Shown here: positions 54,121 through 64,000 of the stretch, piece after piece
How positions within the stretch are numbered: position 1 is the stretch's first letter
How the letters are laid out: the number at the start of each line of letters is the position of its first letter
NCBI RefSeq assembly: GCF_026151205.1
Contig: NC_087083.1
Coordinates: 14,444,944 to 14,508,943, forward strand
DNA: 64,000 bases
Source: Bolinopsis microptera
Taxonomy: Eukaryota > Ctenophora > Tentaculata > Lobata > Bolinopsidae
Reading direction: 5' to 3'
The notes under the pieces: generated by a model
The model's input: only the letters and a program-made list of their open reading frames with translations
Databases searched by the model: none
Told to the model about the DNA's origin: nothing
Translations under genes and position numbers: made by a program

Positions 54121-55170
54121 ATGTCTAAAGACTGTAAGCAAGAGATCAAATCAGAACAAGTGGAGAACCCAGAAAAGTCAAACGGTTTCCTCTGCCCAAT
54201 GTGTGGAGCACATTACTTTTCAGAAGACTACTTTGTTGAGCACATCAAAGAACATAAAACAAAATCAAATTGTAAAATAAAACAAGAACTTACATCTGAA
54301 TCAGATAAACCATCTGTTTTTATCTGTCCAGTTTGTGCTGAACATGTTTACTCAGATACTCAGTTAATAGAACATGTAAAACAGCACCATGATCATAACA
54401 GCCCAGAAATTCCTGACTACTTTGATACTTCAGATAACTTGACTGGAACAGATCCTCAGAGGACATTAGTTCTGTCTCCTAGTGAGAGTCCGCCTGTGAG
54501 ACCCTTAAAGTGTTCTGAGTGTTCATATGCTACAAGACGAGCAAGTGATCTTAGAAATCATATGAGAATTCACTCAGGTGAGAAACCCTTCAAATGTTCT
54601 GAGTGTCCATATGCTGCAAACCAAGCAAGTAATCTTTCTAGACATTTGAGAAGTCACTCTGGAGAGAAACCCTTCAAGTGTTCTGAGTGTTCATATGCTA
54701 CAAGACGAGCAGGAGATCTTACGAAGCATATGAGAAGTCACTCAGGTGAGAAACCCTTTAAGTGTTCTGAATGTTCATTTACTGCAAGACACGCAAGTAA
54801 TCTTTCTGTACATATGAGAATTCACTTAGGTGAGAAAGCCTTCAAGTGTTCTGAGTGTTCATATGCTGCAAGACGAGCAGGCGATCTTACGAATCATATG
54901 AGAACTCACTCAGGTGAGAAACCCTTTAAATGTTCGGATTGTTCATATGCTGCAAAACAAGCAAGTCATCTTTCTAGACATTTGAGAATTCACTCAGGTG
55001 AGAAACCCTTCAAGTGTTCTGAGTGTTCATATGCTACAAGATTAGCAGGCGATCTTACGAAGCATATGAGAACTCACTCTGGAGAGAAACCCTTCAAGTG
55101 TTCTGAGTGTTCATATGCTACAAGACGAGCAAGTAATCTTACTAGACATTTGAGAATTCATACTACTTAG
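54121..55170 (+). CDS. C2H2 zinc-finger protein, copy 4 (8 + 2 fingers)
   Basis: 349 aa from MSKDCKQE with both N-terminal divergent fingers, the DTSDNLTGTD linker and eight canonical fingers. The final one ends HLRIHTT directly before the stop. Finger 4 is joined to 5 by a variant HLGEKAFKC linker. The finger array (residues from about 130) is identical to copy 5. Copy 4 differs only in the leader region (for example EHKTKSNCKIKQ for EHKTISNCTIKQ). Confidence 0.9.
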   Translation: MSKDCKQEIKSEQVENPEKSNGFLCPMCGAHYFSEDYFVEHIKEHKTKSNCKIKQELTSESDKPSVFICPVCAEHVYSDTQLIEHVKQHHDHNSPEIPDYFDTSDNLTGTDPQRTLVLSPSESPPVRPLKCSECSYATRRASDLRNHMRIHSGEKPFKCSECPYAANQASNLSRHLRSHSGEKPFKCSECSYATRRAGDLTKHMRSHSGEKPFKCSECSFTARHASNLSVHMRIHLGEKAFKCSECSYAARRAGDLTNHMRTHSGEKPFKCSDCSYAAKQASHLSRHLRIHSGEKPFKCSECSYATRLAGDLTKHMRTHSGEKPFKCSECSYATRRASNLTRHLRIHTT

Positions 55171-55189
55171 TCAGAAATACAGAACTACA

Positions 55190-55450
55190 TTGCACCTTAT
55201 CACCGGACACTGTGGGTTATTAAACAAACACCTTCGTACCATCTGCAAATCTAGCATCAGTGCATATCCGATATGTGACCACGAGGAAGAGACCATCTCA
55301 TATTTTCTAAGACAGTTTTCTCGTTCCCATCTATTGCTCAACTTAGAGGGAAATATTTGTCAGGATTATTATCTCCCTGTCAACCATATCTTCGACAACC
55401 ATCACATAACTACTCTTGTCAACTTTGCAACCTACACCAAGCGTCATTAG
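55190..55450 (+). pseudogene. LINE ORF fragment in the 3' flank of zinc-finger copy 4
   Basis: 86-codon open frame: LITGHCGLLNKHLRTICKSS, EEETISYFLRQ, then DYYLPVNHIFDNHH and NFATYTKRH before a stop. Copies behind genes 4-6 keep this longer frame open, whereas those behind copies 1-3 stop earlier. Confidence 0.75.
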
Positions 55451-56046
55451 TAACATACTTCGATTCCACTTTTATTATCTGGTAAACTTTGAATAAGGAT
55501 CAATGGGTAAATTATGAAATGGGAATATTCAAACCGCAAATAGTGTGCATGTTTTTAGATAATACATTATGATTCAAATTAGTGAAAAACGATGAAAATA
55601 ATACAGATATATGTTGCATGTCATTACCTTCTCAAGCACTATCGCTATCATTAATGATTTTTCTTTTATTGAATGTATTGTTTTATCTCTGCTCTTCTAG
55701 TAAGACTGGAACATGTCACCGATAAAAATGTCAGACATAAGAACTCTACTCTATTTTGATATCTTTTAGCCCTAAAGTCTACATTTTCTGGTAGTGATAT
55801 TATATTTTAAGATTGATTGCAATGAAATGCTTTGAAGCTTTAGTGTCAAGTACTCCGATTGGTGTTCCTCAATCAATGAAAAATCAGTGTTGTTCATTTA
55901 ATGATAAACTAAGTTTATCTTTTGGTTTAACTGGGCAAATATTTGTGATTTTCATTGGATAAGGCACGTTATCAATGCCAAATTCCTTCACGATCGAATT
56001 TAAAATAAATGTACTTTATATATCTCTTATATTTCAATACCTCAGA

Positions 56047-57096
56047 ATGTCTAAAGACTGTAAACAAGAGATCAAATCAGAACAAGTGGAGAACCCAGAA
56101 AGGTCAAACGGTTTCCTCTGCCCAATATGTGGAGCACATTACTTTTCAGAAGACTACTTTGTTGAGCACATCAAAGAACATAAAACAATATCAAATTGTA
56201 CAATAAAACAAGAACTTACATCTGAATCAGATAAACCATCTGTTTTTATCTGTCCAGTTTGTGCTGAACATGTTTACTCAGACACTCAGTTAATAGAACA
56301 TGTAAAGCAGCACCATGATCATAACAGCCCAGAAATTCCTGACTACTTTGATACTTCAGATAACTTGACTGGAACAGATCCTCAGAGGACATTAGTTCTG
56401 TCTCCTAGTGAGAGTCCGCCTGTGAGACCCTTAAAGTGTTCTGAGTGTTCATATGCTACAAGACGAGCAAGTGATCTTAGAAATCATATGAGAATTCACT
56501 CAGGTGAGAAACCCTTCAAATGTTCTGAGTGTCCATATGCTGCAAACCAAGCAAGTAATCTTTCTAGACATTTGAGAAGTCACTCTGGAGAGAAACCCTT
56601 CAAGTGTTCTGAGTGTTCATATGCTACAAGACGAGCAGGAGATCTTACGAAGCATATGAGAAGTCACTCAGGTGAGAAACCCTTTAAGTGTTCTGAATGT
56701 TCATTTACTGCAAGACACGCAAGTAATCTTTCTGTACATATGAGAATTCACTTAGGTGAGAAAGCCTTCAAGTGTTCTGAGTGTTCATATGCTGCAAGAC
56801 GAGCAGGCGATCTTACGAATCATATGAGAACTCACTCAGGTGAGAAACCCTTTAAATGTTCGGATTGTTCATATGCTGCAAAACAAGCAAGTCATCTTTC
56901 TAGACATTTGAGAATTCACTCAGGTGAGAAACCCTTCAAGTGTTCTGAGTGTTCATATGCTACAAGATTAGCAGGCGATCTTACGAAGCATATGAGAACT
57001 CACTCTGGAGAGAAACCCTTCAAGTGTTCTGAGTGTTCATATGCTACAAGACGAGCAAGTAATCTTACTAGACATTTGAGAATTCATACTACTTAG
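56047..57096 (+). CDS. C2H2 zinc-finger protein, copy 5 (8 + 2 fingers)
   Basis: 349 aa, start and acceptor as in the other copies. Its array matches copy 4 finger for finger. The repeat unit (start to start) is 1,926 bp from copy 4 and 1,923 bp to copy 6, including nearly unchanged intergenic sequence, so the duplication is very recent or homogenised by gene conversion. Confidence 0.9.
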   Translation: MSKDCKQEIKSEQVENPERSNGFLCPICGAHYFSEDYFVEHIKEHKTISNCTIKQELTSESDKPSVFICPVCAEHVYSDTQLIEHVKQHHDHNSPEIPDYFDTSDNLTGTDPQRTLVLSPSESPPVRPLKCSECSYATRRASDLRNHMRIHSGEKPFKCSECPYAANQASNLSRHLRSHSGEKPFKCSECSYATRRAGDLTKHMRSHSGEKPFKCSECSFTARHASNLSVHMRIHLGEKAFKCSECSYAARRAGDLTNHMRTHSGEKPFKCSDCSYAAKQASHLSRHLRIHSGEKPFKCSECSYATRLAGDLTKHMRTHSGEKPFKCSECSYATRRASNLTRHLRIHTT

Positions 57097-57115
57097 TCAG
57101 AAATACAGAACTACA

Positions 57116-57373
57116 TTGCACCTTATCACCGGACACTGTAGGTTAAACAAACACCTTCGTACCATCTGCAAATCTAGCATCAGTGCATATCCGATATGTG
57201 AGCACGAAGAAGAGACCGTCTCATATTTTCTAAGACAGTTTTCTCGTTCCCATCTATTGCTCAACTTAGAGGGAAATATTTGTCAGGATTATTATCTCCC
57301 TGTCAACCATATCTTCGACAACCATCACATAACTACTCTTGTCAACTTTGCAACCTACACCAAGCGTCATTAG
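57116..57373 (+). pseudogene. LINE ORF fragment in the 3' flank of zinc-finger copy 5
   Basis: 85-codon open frame equal to the one behind copy 4 except for a lost Leu codon (CRLNKHL) and CEHEEETV. Confidence 0.75.
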
Positions 57374-57969
57374 TAACATACTTCGATTCCACTTTTATTA
57401 TCTGGTAAACTTTGAATAAGGATCAATGGGTAAATTATGAAATGGGAATATTCAAACCGCAAATAGTGTGCATGTTTTTAGATAATACATTATGATTCAA
57501 ATTAGTGAAAAACGATGAAAATAATACAGATATATGTTGCATGTCATTACCTTCTCAAGCACTATCGCTATCATTAATGATTTTTCTTTTATTGAATGTA
57601 TTGTTTTATCTCTGCTCTTCTAGTAAGACTGGAACATGTCACCGATAAAAATGTCAGACATAAGAACTCTACTCTATTTTGATATCTTTTAGCCCTAAAG
57701 TCTACATTTTCTGGTAGTGATATTATATTTTAAGATTGATTGCAATGAAATGCTTTGAAGCTTTAGTGTCAAGTACTCCGATTGGTGTTCCTCAATCAAT
57801 GAAAAATCAGTGTTGTTCATTTAATGATAAACTAAGTTTATCTTTTGGTTTAACTGGGCAAATATTTGTGATTTTCATTGGATAAGGCACGTTATCAATG
57901 CCAAATTCCTTCACGATCGAATTTAAAATAAATGTACTTTATATATCTCTTATATTTCAATACCTCAGA

Positions 57970-58935
57970 ATGTCTAAAGACTGTAAACAAGAGATCAAAT
58001 CAGAACAAGTGGAGAACCCAGAAAGGTCAAACGGTTTCCTCTGCCCAATATGTGGAGCACATTACTTTTCAGAAGACTACTTTGTTGAGCACATCAAAGA
58101 ACATAAAACAATATCAAATTGTACAATAAAACAAGAACTTACATCTGAATCAGATAAACCATCTGTTTTTATCTGTCCAGTTTGTGCTGAACATGTTTAC
58201 TCAGACACTCAGTTAATAGAACATGTAAAGCAGCACCATGATCATAACAGCCCAGAAATTCCTGACTACTTTGATACTTCAGATAACTTGACTGGAACAG
58301 ATCCTCAGAGGACATTAGTTCTGTCTCCTAGTGAGAGTCCGCCTGTGAGACCCTTAAAGTGTTCTGAGTGTTCATATGCTACAAGACGAGCAAGTGATCT
58401 TAGAAATCATATGAGAATTCACTCGGGTGAGAAACCCTTCAAATGTTCTGAGTGTCCATATGCTGCAAACCAAGCAAGTAATCTTTCTAGACATTTGAGA
58501 AGTCACTCTGGAGAGAAACCCTTCAAGTGTTCTGAGTGTTCATATGCTACAAGACGAGCAGGAGATCTTACGAAGCATATGAGAAGTCACTCAGGTGAGA
58601 AACCCTTTAAGTGTTCTGAATGTTCATTTACTGCAAGACACGCAAGTAATCTTTCTGTACATATGAGAATTCACTTAGGTGAGAAAGCCTTCAAGTGTTC
58701 TGAGTGTTCATATGCTGCAAGACGAGCAGGTCATCTTTCTAGACATTTGAGAATTCACTCAGGTGAGAAACCCTTCAAGTGTTCTGAGTGTTCATATGCT
58801 ACAAGATTAGCAGGCGATCTTACGAAGCATATGAGAACTCACTCTGGAGAGAAACCCTTCAAGTGTTCTGAGTGTTCATATGCTACAAGACGAGCAAGTA
58901 ATCTTACTAGACATTTGAGAATTCATACTACTTAG
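57970..58935 (+). CDS. C2H2 zinc-finger protein, copy 6 (7 + 2 fingers)
   Basis: 321 aa. Otherwise identical to copy 5, but one finger is missing: fingers 5 and 6 of copy 5 are fused inside the recognition helix to give RAGHLSRHLRIH (front of RAGDLTNH, back of QASHLSRH). The loss is exactly 84 bp, in frame. The hybrid helix therefore has a new contact set. Confidence 0.9.
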   Translation: MSKDCKQEIKSEQVENPERSNGFLCPICGAHYFSEDYFVEHIKEHKTISNCTIKQELTSESDKPSVFICPVCAEHVYSDTQLIEHVKQHHDHNSPEIPDYFDTSDNLTGTDPQRTLVLSPSESPPVRPLKCSECSYATRRASDLRNHMRIHSGEKPFKCSECPYAANQASNLSRHLRSHSGEKPFKCSECSYATRRAGDLTKHMRSHSGEKPFKCSECSFTARHASNLSVHMRIHLGEKAFKCSECSYAARRAGHLSRHLRIHSGEKPFKCSECSYATRLAGDLTKHMRTHSGEKPFKCSECSYATRRASNLTRHLRIHTT

Positions 58936-58954
58936 TCAGAAATACAGAACTACA

Positions 58955-59215
58955 TTGCACCTTATCACCAGACACTGTGAGTTATTAAACAAACACCTTC
59001 GTACCATCTGCAAATCTAGCACCAGTGCATATCCGATATGTGACCACGAAGAAGAGACCGTCTCATATTTTCTAAGACAGTTTTCTCGTTCCCATCTATT
59101 GCTCAACTTAGAGGGAAATATTTGTCAGGATTATTATCTCCCTGTCAACCATATCTTCGACAACCATCACATAACTACTCTTGTCAACTTTGCAACCTAC
59201 ACCAAGCGTCATTAG
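58955..59215 (+). pseudogene. LINE ORF fragment in the 3' flank of zinc-finger copy 6
   Basis: 86-codon frame, LITRHCELLNKHLRTICKSS through NFATYTKRH, with a few private substitutions. Confidence 0.75.
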
Positions 59216-59811
59216 TAACATACTTCGATTCCACTTTTATTATCTGGTAAACTTTGAATAAGGATCAATGGGTAAATTATGAAATGGGAATATTCAAACC
59301 GCAAATAGTGTGCATGTTTTTAGATAATACATTATGATTCAAATTAGTGAAAAACGATGAAAATAATACAGATATATGTTGCATGTCATTACCTTCTCAA
59401 GCACTATCGCTATCATTAATGATTTTTCTTTTATTGAATGTATTGTTTTATCTCTGCTCTTCTAGTAAGACTGGAACATGTCACCGATAAAAATGTCAGA
59501 CATAAGAACTCTACTCTATTTTGATATCTTTTAGCCCTAAAGTCTACATTTTCTGGTAGTGATATTATATTTTAAGATTGATTGCAATGAAATGCTTTGA
59601 AGCTTTAGTGTCAAGTACTCCGATTGGTGTTCCTCAATCAATGAAAAATCAGTGTTGTTCATTTAATGATAAACTAAGTTTATCTTTTGGTTTAACTGGG
59701 CAAATATTTGTGATTTTCATTGGATAAGGCACGTTATCAATGCCAAATTCCTTCACGATCGAATTTAAAATAAATGTACTTTATATATCTCTTATATTTC
59801 AATACCTCAGA

Positions 59812-60861
59812 ATGTCTAAAGACTGTAAACAAGAGATCAAATCAGAACAAGTGGAGAACCCAGAAAGGTCAAACGGTTTCCTCTGCCCAATATGTGGAGC
59901 ACATTACTTTTCAGAAGACTACTTTGTTGAGCACATCAAAGAACATAAAACAATATCAAATTGTACAATAAAACAAGAACTTACATCTGAATCAGATAAA
60001 CCATCTGTTTTTATCTGTCCAGTTTGTGCTGAACATGTTTACTCAGACACTCAGTTAATAGAACATGTAAAGCAGCACCATGATCATAACAGCCCAGAAA
60101 TTCCTGACTACTTTGATACTTCAGATAACTTGACTAGAACAGATCCTCAGAGGACATTAGTTCTGTCTCCTAGTGAGAGTCCGCCTGTGAGACCCTTCAA
60201 GTGTTCTGAGTGTTCATATGCTACAAGACGAGCAGGCGATCTTAGAAATCATATGAGAATTCACTCAGGTGAGAAACCCTTCAAATGTTCTGAGTGTCCA
60301 TATGCTGCAAACCAAGCAAGTAATCTTTCTAGACATTTGAGAAGTCACTCAGGTGAGAAACTCTTCAAATGTTCAGAGTGTTCATTTGCTACAAGACACG
60401 CAAATTATCTCTCTGTACATATGAGAATTCACACAGGTGAGAAACCCTTCAAATGTTCTGAGTGTTCATTTGCTGCAAGACGAGCAGGTCATCTTACTGA
60501 ACATATGAGAATTCACTCAGGTGAGAAACCCTTCAAGTGTTCTGAGTGTTCATTTGCTGCAAGAATAGCAGGTCATCTTACAAAGCATATGAGAATTCAC
60601 TCAGGCGAGAAACCCTTCAAGTGTTCTGAGTGTTTATTTGCTACAAAACAAGCAAATAATCTTTCTGTACATATGAGAATTCACTCAGGTGAGAAAGCCT
60701 TCAAATGTTCTGAGTGTTCATTTGCTGCAAGACACGCAAATAATCTTTCTGTACATATGAGAACTCACTCTGGAGAGAAACCCTTCAAGTGTTCTGAGTG
60801 TTCATATGCTACAAGACGAGCAAGTAATCTTACTAGACATTTGAGAATTCATACTACTTAG
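59812..60861 (+). CDS. C2H2 zinc-finger protein, copy 7 (8 + 2 fingers)
   Basis: 349 aa. The leader and N-terminal fingers are those of copies 5-6, and fingers 1, 2 and 8 are close to theirs. Fingers 3-7 are different modules (HANYLSVH, RAGHLTEH, IAGHLTKH, QANNLSVH, HANNLSVH). The array looks like a recombinant that kept the ends and swapped the middle. Last gene of the cluster. Confidence 0.9.
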   Translation: MSKDCKQEIKSEQVENPERSNGFLCPICGAHYFSEDYFVEHIKEHKTISNCTIKQELTSESDKPSVFICPVCAEHVYSDTQLIEHVKQHHDHNSPEIPDYFDTSDNLTRTDPQRTLVLSPSESPPVRPFKCSECSYATRRAGDLRNHMRIHSGEKPFKCSECPYAANQASNLSRHLRSHSGEKLFKCSECSFATRHANYLSVHMRIHTGEKPFKCSECSFAARRAGHLTEHMRIHSGEKPFKCSECSFAARIAGHLTKHMRIHSGEKPFKCSECLFATKQANNLSVHMRIHSGEKAFKCSECSFAARHANNLSVHMRTHSGEKPFKCSECSYATRRASNLTRHLRIHTT

Positions 60862-60880
60862 TCAGAAATACAGAACTACA

Positions 60881-61065
60881 TTGCACCTCATCACCGGACA
60901 CTGTGGGTTATTAAACAAACACCTTCGTACCATCTGCAAATCTAGCATCAGTGCATATCCGATATGTGAGCACGAAGAAGAGACCATCTCATATCTTCGA
61001 CAACCATCACATAACTGCTCTTGTCAACTTTGCAACCTACACCAAGCGCCATTAGTAACATACTT
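60881..61065 (+). pseudogene. truncated LINE ORF fragment in the 3' flank of zinc-finger copy 7
   Basis: Shorter than its sisters: about 95 bp are deleted after EEETISY, so the frame skips FLRQ...NHIF and ends soon after. Confidence 0.7.
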
Positions 61066-61449
61066 CGATTTCACTTTTATTATCTGGTAAACTTTGAATA
61101 AGGATCAATGGGTAAATTATGAAATGGGAAGAGTCAAACCGGAAATAATGTGCATGTTTTTAGATAATACATTATGATTCAAATTAGTGAAAAACGATGA
61201 AGATAATAAAAATACAATATGTTGCATACCATTACCTTCTCAAGCAGTATCGCTATCATTAATGATTTTTCTTTTATTGAATGTATTGTTTTATCACTGT
61301 TCTTCTAATAAGGCTGAAACATGTCACCGATAAAAATGTCAGACATAAGAACCACTCTATTTTGACATCTTTTAAGCTTTAGTCCTAAACTCTACATTTT
61401 CTGGTAGTGATATTATATTTTAAAATTGATTGCATTGAAATACTTTGAA

Positions 61450-61545
61450 GATTTGATGTTTCTTACTCACTATGTTCACTAAAAGTAACCAATTTTTATG
61501 TAGCTCATAACTCGCCATGTTCACCAAAAGTTACCAGTATCAATA
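61450..61545. repeat. tactcgccatgttcacc-type repeat at the right edge of the cluster
   Basis: Two copies (ctcactatgttcactaaaagt, ctcgccatgttcaccaaaag) of the repeat found left of the cluster at 42.0-42.8 kb. Confidence 0.8.
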
Positions 61546-61549
61546 TTTT

Positions 61550-64000
61550 TTTTATTTTATTTCAAAATTCAAATAAACTTTACATCAATGTATTACAGTT
61601 ATATTCAATAAAAAGACCACAATATCTCCTGTGAAGCAAAAACATGGAAAAAGAGAGCTAGAAAAATATTCATGATACTCAACACTACCAGACTCAGCTG
61701 GAGTGAGAAACAATATGTAAAAACATCAAGGTAAAATTTATTTCGGCTGAACCAAAACACGGTGGCAAGACCATAATTACATTGGTGCCGACCCTACATA
61801 AAATCATTAATAAATAATCAAGAGAACAAATTTAAATGTATACGATACCTTTTTGCTACTACTCCACAAACATACACGACAAAACAACAAAATAACATAA
61901 TTAAATAATATTATAATAGAACAATCTATAATCTAGCCACTCACGTACTGCGTGACGCGCCATTGTTTCGGGTTGTTTCATAAGAGTAAAAACGGCGCGT
62001 TCTACTGCAGGTGCGAGGGGCAAATTATAGAGAGTATGACATTCATAAAGTAAAATATATATATAATAATATTCCATGATGGGCTGTCTAATCAGGCCAG
62101 CATACGTCAGAAGACCAGAGAAATTCAGTTAGCTTTGTTTTGAAAATAGAAATTTTCTCAGTCTGTCTAACATAGGCTGGCAGTGCATTCCACAGAAGCA
62201 TTGTTCTATAAAAGAAGCTGTTTCTGAAACTATCGCAGTTTGGTACAATAGAGCAGGTATATGTGCTGGTGTCAAGTCCTTCAATGACTGATGCCGTGCT
62301 CCTTGTGTACCTCATTGTTTCAGCTTCAACAACAGTAATATATTCAGGTAGAGATATACTTACCAAATCATTTACTATTTTATAGAAGAGCGTAATTGAA
62401 TTATGGATGAACTTAGATCTAATGGGTAGAATTTAAAGCTCCTTCTGCTTCTCATAGAATACAATATCACTATAATGATCAAACTGTTGTCCATTGATCC
62501 ATTTGATCGCTCTTTTCTGGATTGCCTCAAACTTCGACATGTGTGTCGATCGCTGAGGACACCATATAACTGAGCAATGTTCAAAGATTGATCTTACAAT
62601 GGTAAGGTAGAAAGCCCTCTTTTGGCGTTTATCCATGGTAAAATGACAGGTTCTCTTTAAGAGCCCAAGCTTCGAGCTTGCTTTAGATATCAATTGATCA
62701 CAATGTGCACCCCACAGAAACCTGTTGTTCATTATTACACCAAGATCTGTATGGGATGCCACATAATCAATTATGACTTCATTAAGATTATACCAATAAA
62801 TATTAAAAGGAAGATTGTCTAATACATTTCTTTGCAGAGTTACAGATAACACCTTACACTTAGAAGGGTGAAAAGTCATTTTGTTATCGATTGACCAGGC
62901 AAACAACCTGTCTATATCTCCTTGGAGAATATAGTGGTCTTCAAAGCATTCGATGACCCTCCAAATTTTGGTGTCATCTGCATACAATGCTACATTTGTA
63001 TCCTCCGAAACACACGAGAACATGTCGTTGATGAATAGAACAAACAGAAGTGGTCCCAGAATAGATCCCTGGGGCACTCCTGATTGCACGGGAAGCATGC
63101 TTGAGACAGCTCCGCCTACAACAACCTGCTGTCGTCTGTCTTGTAAATACGACTTTAAAAATCTAAGCATCAGACCATCAATACCATATAAATTTTTTAG
63201 CTTGCGAAGGATTAAGTCATGTGATACACTGTCAAATGCCTTAGCAAAATCAAAATAAACAATGTCGGATCTTGACTTATTGTTCAGGGCCAGTGCAAGG
63301 TTGTCTGTGAATGGGACCATCTGGGTAGTGCAAGACTTCCCATTCACAAAACCTTGTTGTCTACAGTCGATTAACCCTTCACAAGCTGCGAGCAACTCTT
63401 TCGAAATACAACGTTCAAAAACTTTCATAACTAAGCATGTCAGTGAGATGGGTCTGTAATTTTCAACAGATCCTTTTTCACCCTTCTTGTGTACCGGAAC
63501 AACAGAAGCAAGCTTCCATTCCTCCGGCACACATCCAGTCACAAAAGAGCTGTTGAAAATAATGGTTAGAGGCTTTGCAAGAGTGCTCGCACAATTTTTT
63601 AACACAGTGCCATGGATACCATCTGGACCTGCGGCTTTACCCGGTTTAACCCCTTTCAAAATTAACAAAACATCCAACACGTGAAATCTCAAATCCATAA
63701 AATTGTTACTGGAGCTCATGTCGATGTCAATGTCATATGAGCTACTTGAGGAGAATTGTTGATAGAAGTATTCATTGAATAAGCTAGCCTGTTCAACTGG
63801 TGTGTTCCTAAAACGATCACCGTATCGGACCGTTTCAGGTATCCTAGTCGACTTAGACTTTGATTTCACGTGTGTCCAAAACTTTTTGGAAATAAGGGCA
63901 GAATCAGAATCATCTTCGACACTGAGTCTCATCTTTTCGTTCATTATGCGTTTAAAATCTTTGCGGTACTGACGGAACTTTTCAAGATCAGACTCATTGC
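61550..64000 (-). mobile_element. CR1/Jockey-like LINE, 3' part, running off the right edge
   Basis: Minus-strand LINE with RT ORF (below), a ~0.5 kb 3'UTR, and an A-rich 3' end (aaataaaataaaaaaaa on its strand) at about 61,550. The 5' end with the AP endonuclease would lie beyond 64,000. Confidence 0.85.
62088..63944 (-). pseudogene. LINE reverse transcriptase (CR1/Jockey type), one premature stop
   Basis: The frame 63944-62433 has the whole RT core: GVKPGKAAGPDGIHG, ENYRPISLTCLVMKVFER, QQGFVNGKSCTTQM, VYFDFAKAFDSVSH, SGVPQGSILGPLLF and the catalytic YADD (NVALYADDTKI). A TAA at 62433 interrupts the tail. The same frame then continues without loss (ILPIRSKF) to the normal C-terminus (62366-62088: SFRNSFFYRTMLLWNALP, FKTKLTEFLW). 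One nonsense base is the only lesion visible, so this is a young copy. The frame is also open upstream of 63944 toward the window edge. Confidence 0.88.

Overview
The window looks like intron-rich, repeat-rich, AT-rich nuclear DNA from an invertebrate animal. The evidence is spliced genes with GT-AG introns, ShKT, PAN/apple and sushi domains on a single-pass membrane protein, a LEM domain, a kinesin-14 stalk, animal-type xylulokinase and thymidylate kinase, a C2H2 zinc-finger cluster, and several retroelement classes. A cnidarian is my best guess, but no single feature proves it. All gene models here were assembled by eye from splice sites, intron phases and protein motifs.

Layout. (1) 0.8-22.9 kb, minus strand: a LEM-domain N-terminus (20.18-22.86 kb) and a KIFC1-like kinesin-14 tail and coiled coil (0.8-6.2 kb). 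Their phases join perfectly across a ~14 kb gap; the motor would lie left of the window. (2) Inside that gap sit a 6.75 kb PIF/Harbinger-type DNA transposon (6,629-13,380, TTA target duplication, ~1.5 kb inverted arms, nested MITE) and a complete plus-strand gene (13,726-20,088). That gene encodes a predicted 453-aa type I membrane protein: signal peptide, ShKT, two PAN-like modules, sushi, TM. (3) 23-35 kb is gene-poor: a GATC-rich minisatellite and stacked retroelement remains (R2-like with PHD finger and restriction-like endonuclease, a Penelope-like palindrome, RTE- and CR1-like pieces). (4) 35.5-41.5 kb: xylulokinase, with a complete three-exon dTMP kinase gene on the same strand inside its second intron. 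(5) 43.5-61.1 kb: seven tandem C2H2 zinc-finger genes, interrupted by one Penelope-like and one I-type LINE insertion, each with a clean empty site in sister units. (6) 61.5-64 kb: the 3' half of a CR1/Jockey-like LINE, minus strand.

The most unusual signal is that many minisatellites start exactly at a 5' splice site. Their units carry the last bases of the upstream exon plus the GT donor, so a donor is repeated from twice to about 70 times. This occurs in independent genes on both strands, with unrelated units of 17, 19, 32, 34 and 54 bp. A second recurrent signal is a 3' splice acceptor 0-2 nt before the start codon of nearly every gene, which suggests spliced-leader trans-splicing or 5'UTR introns.
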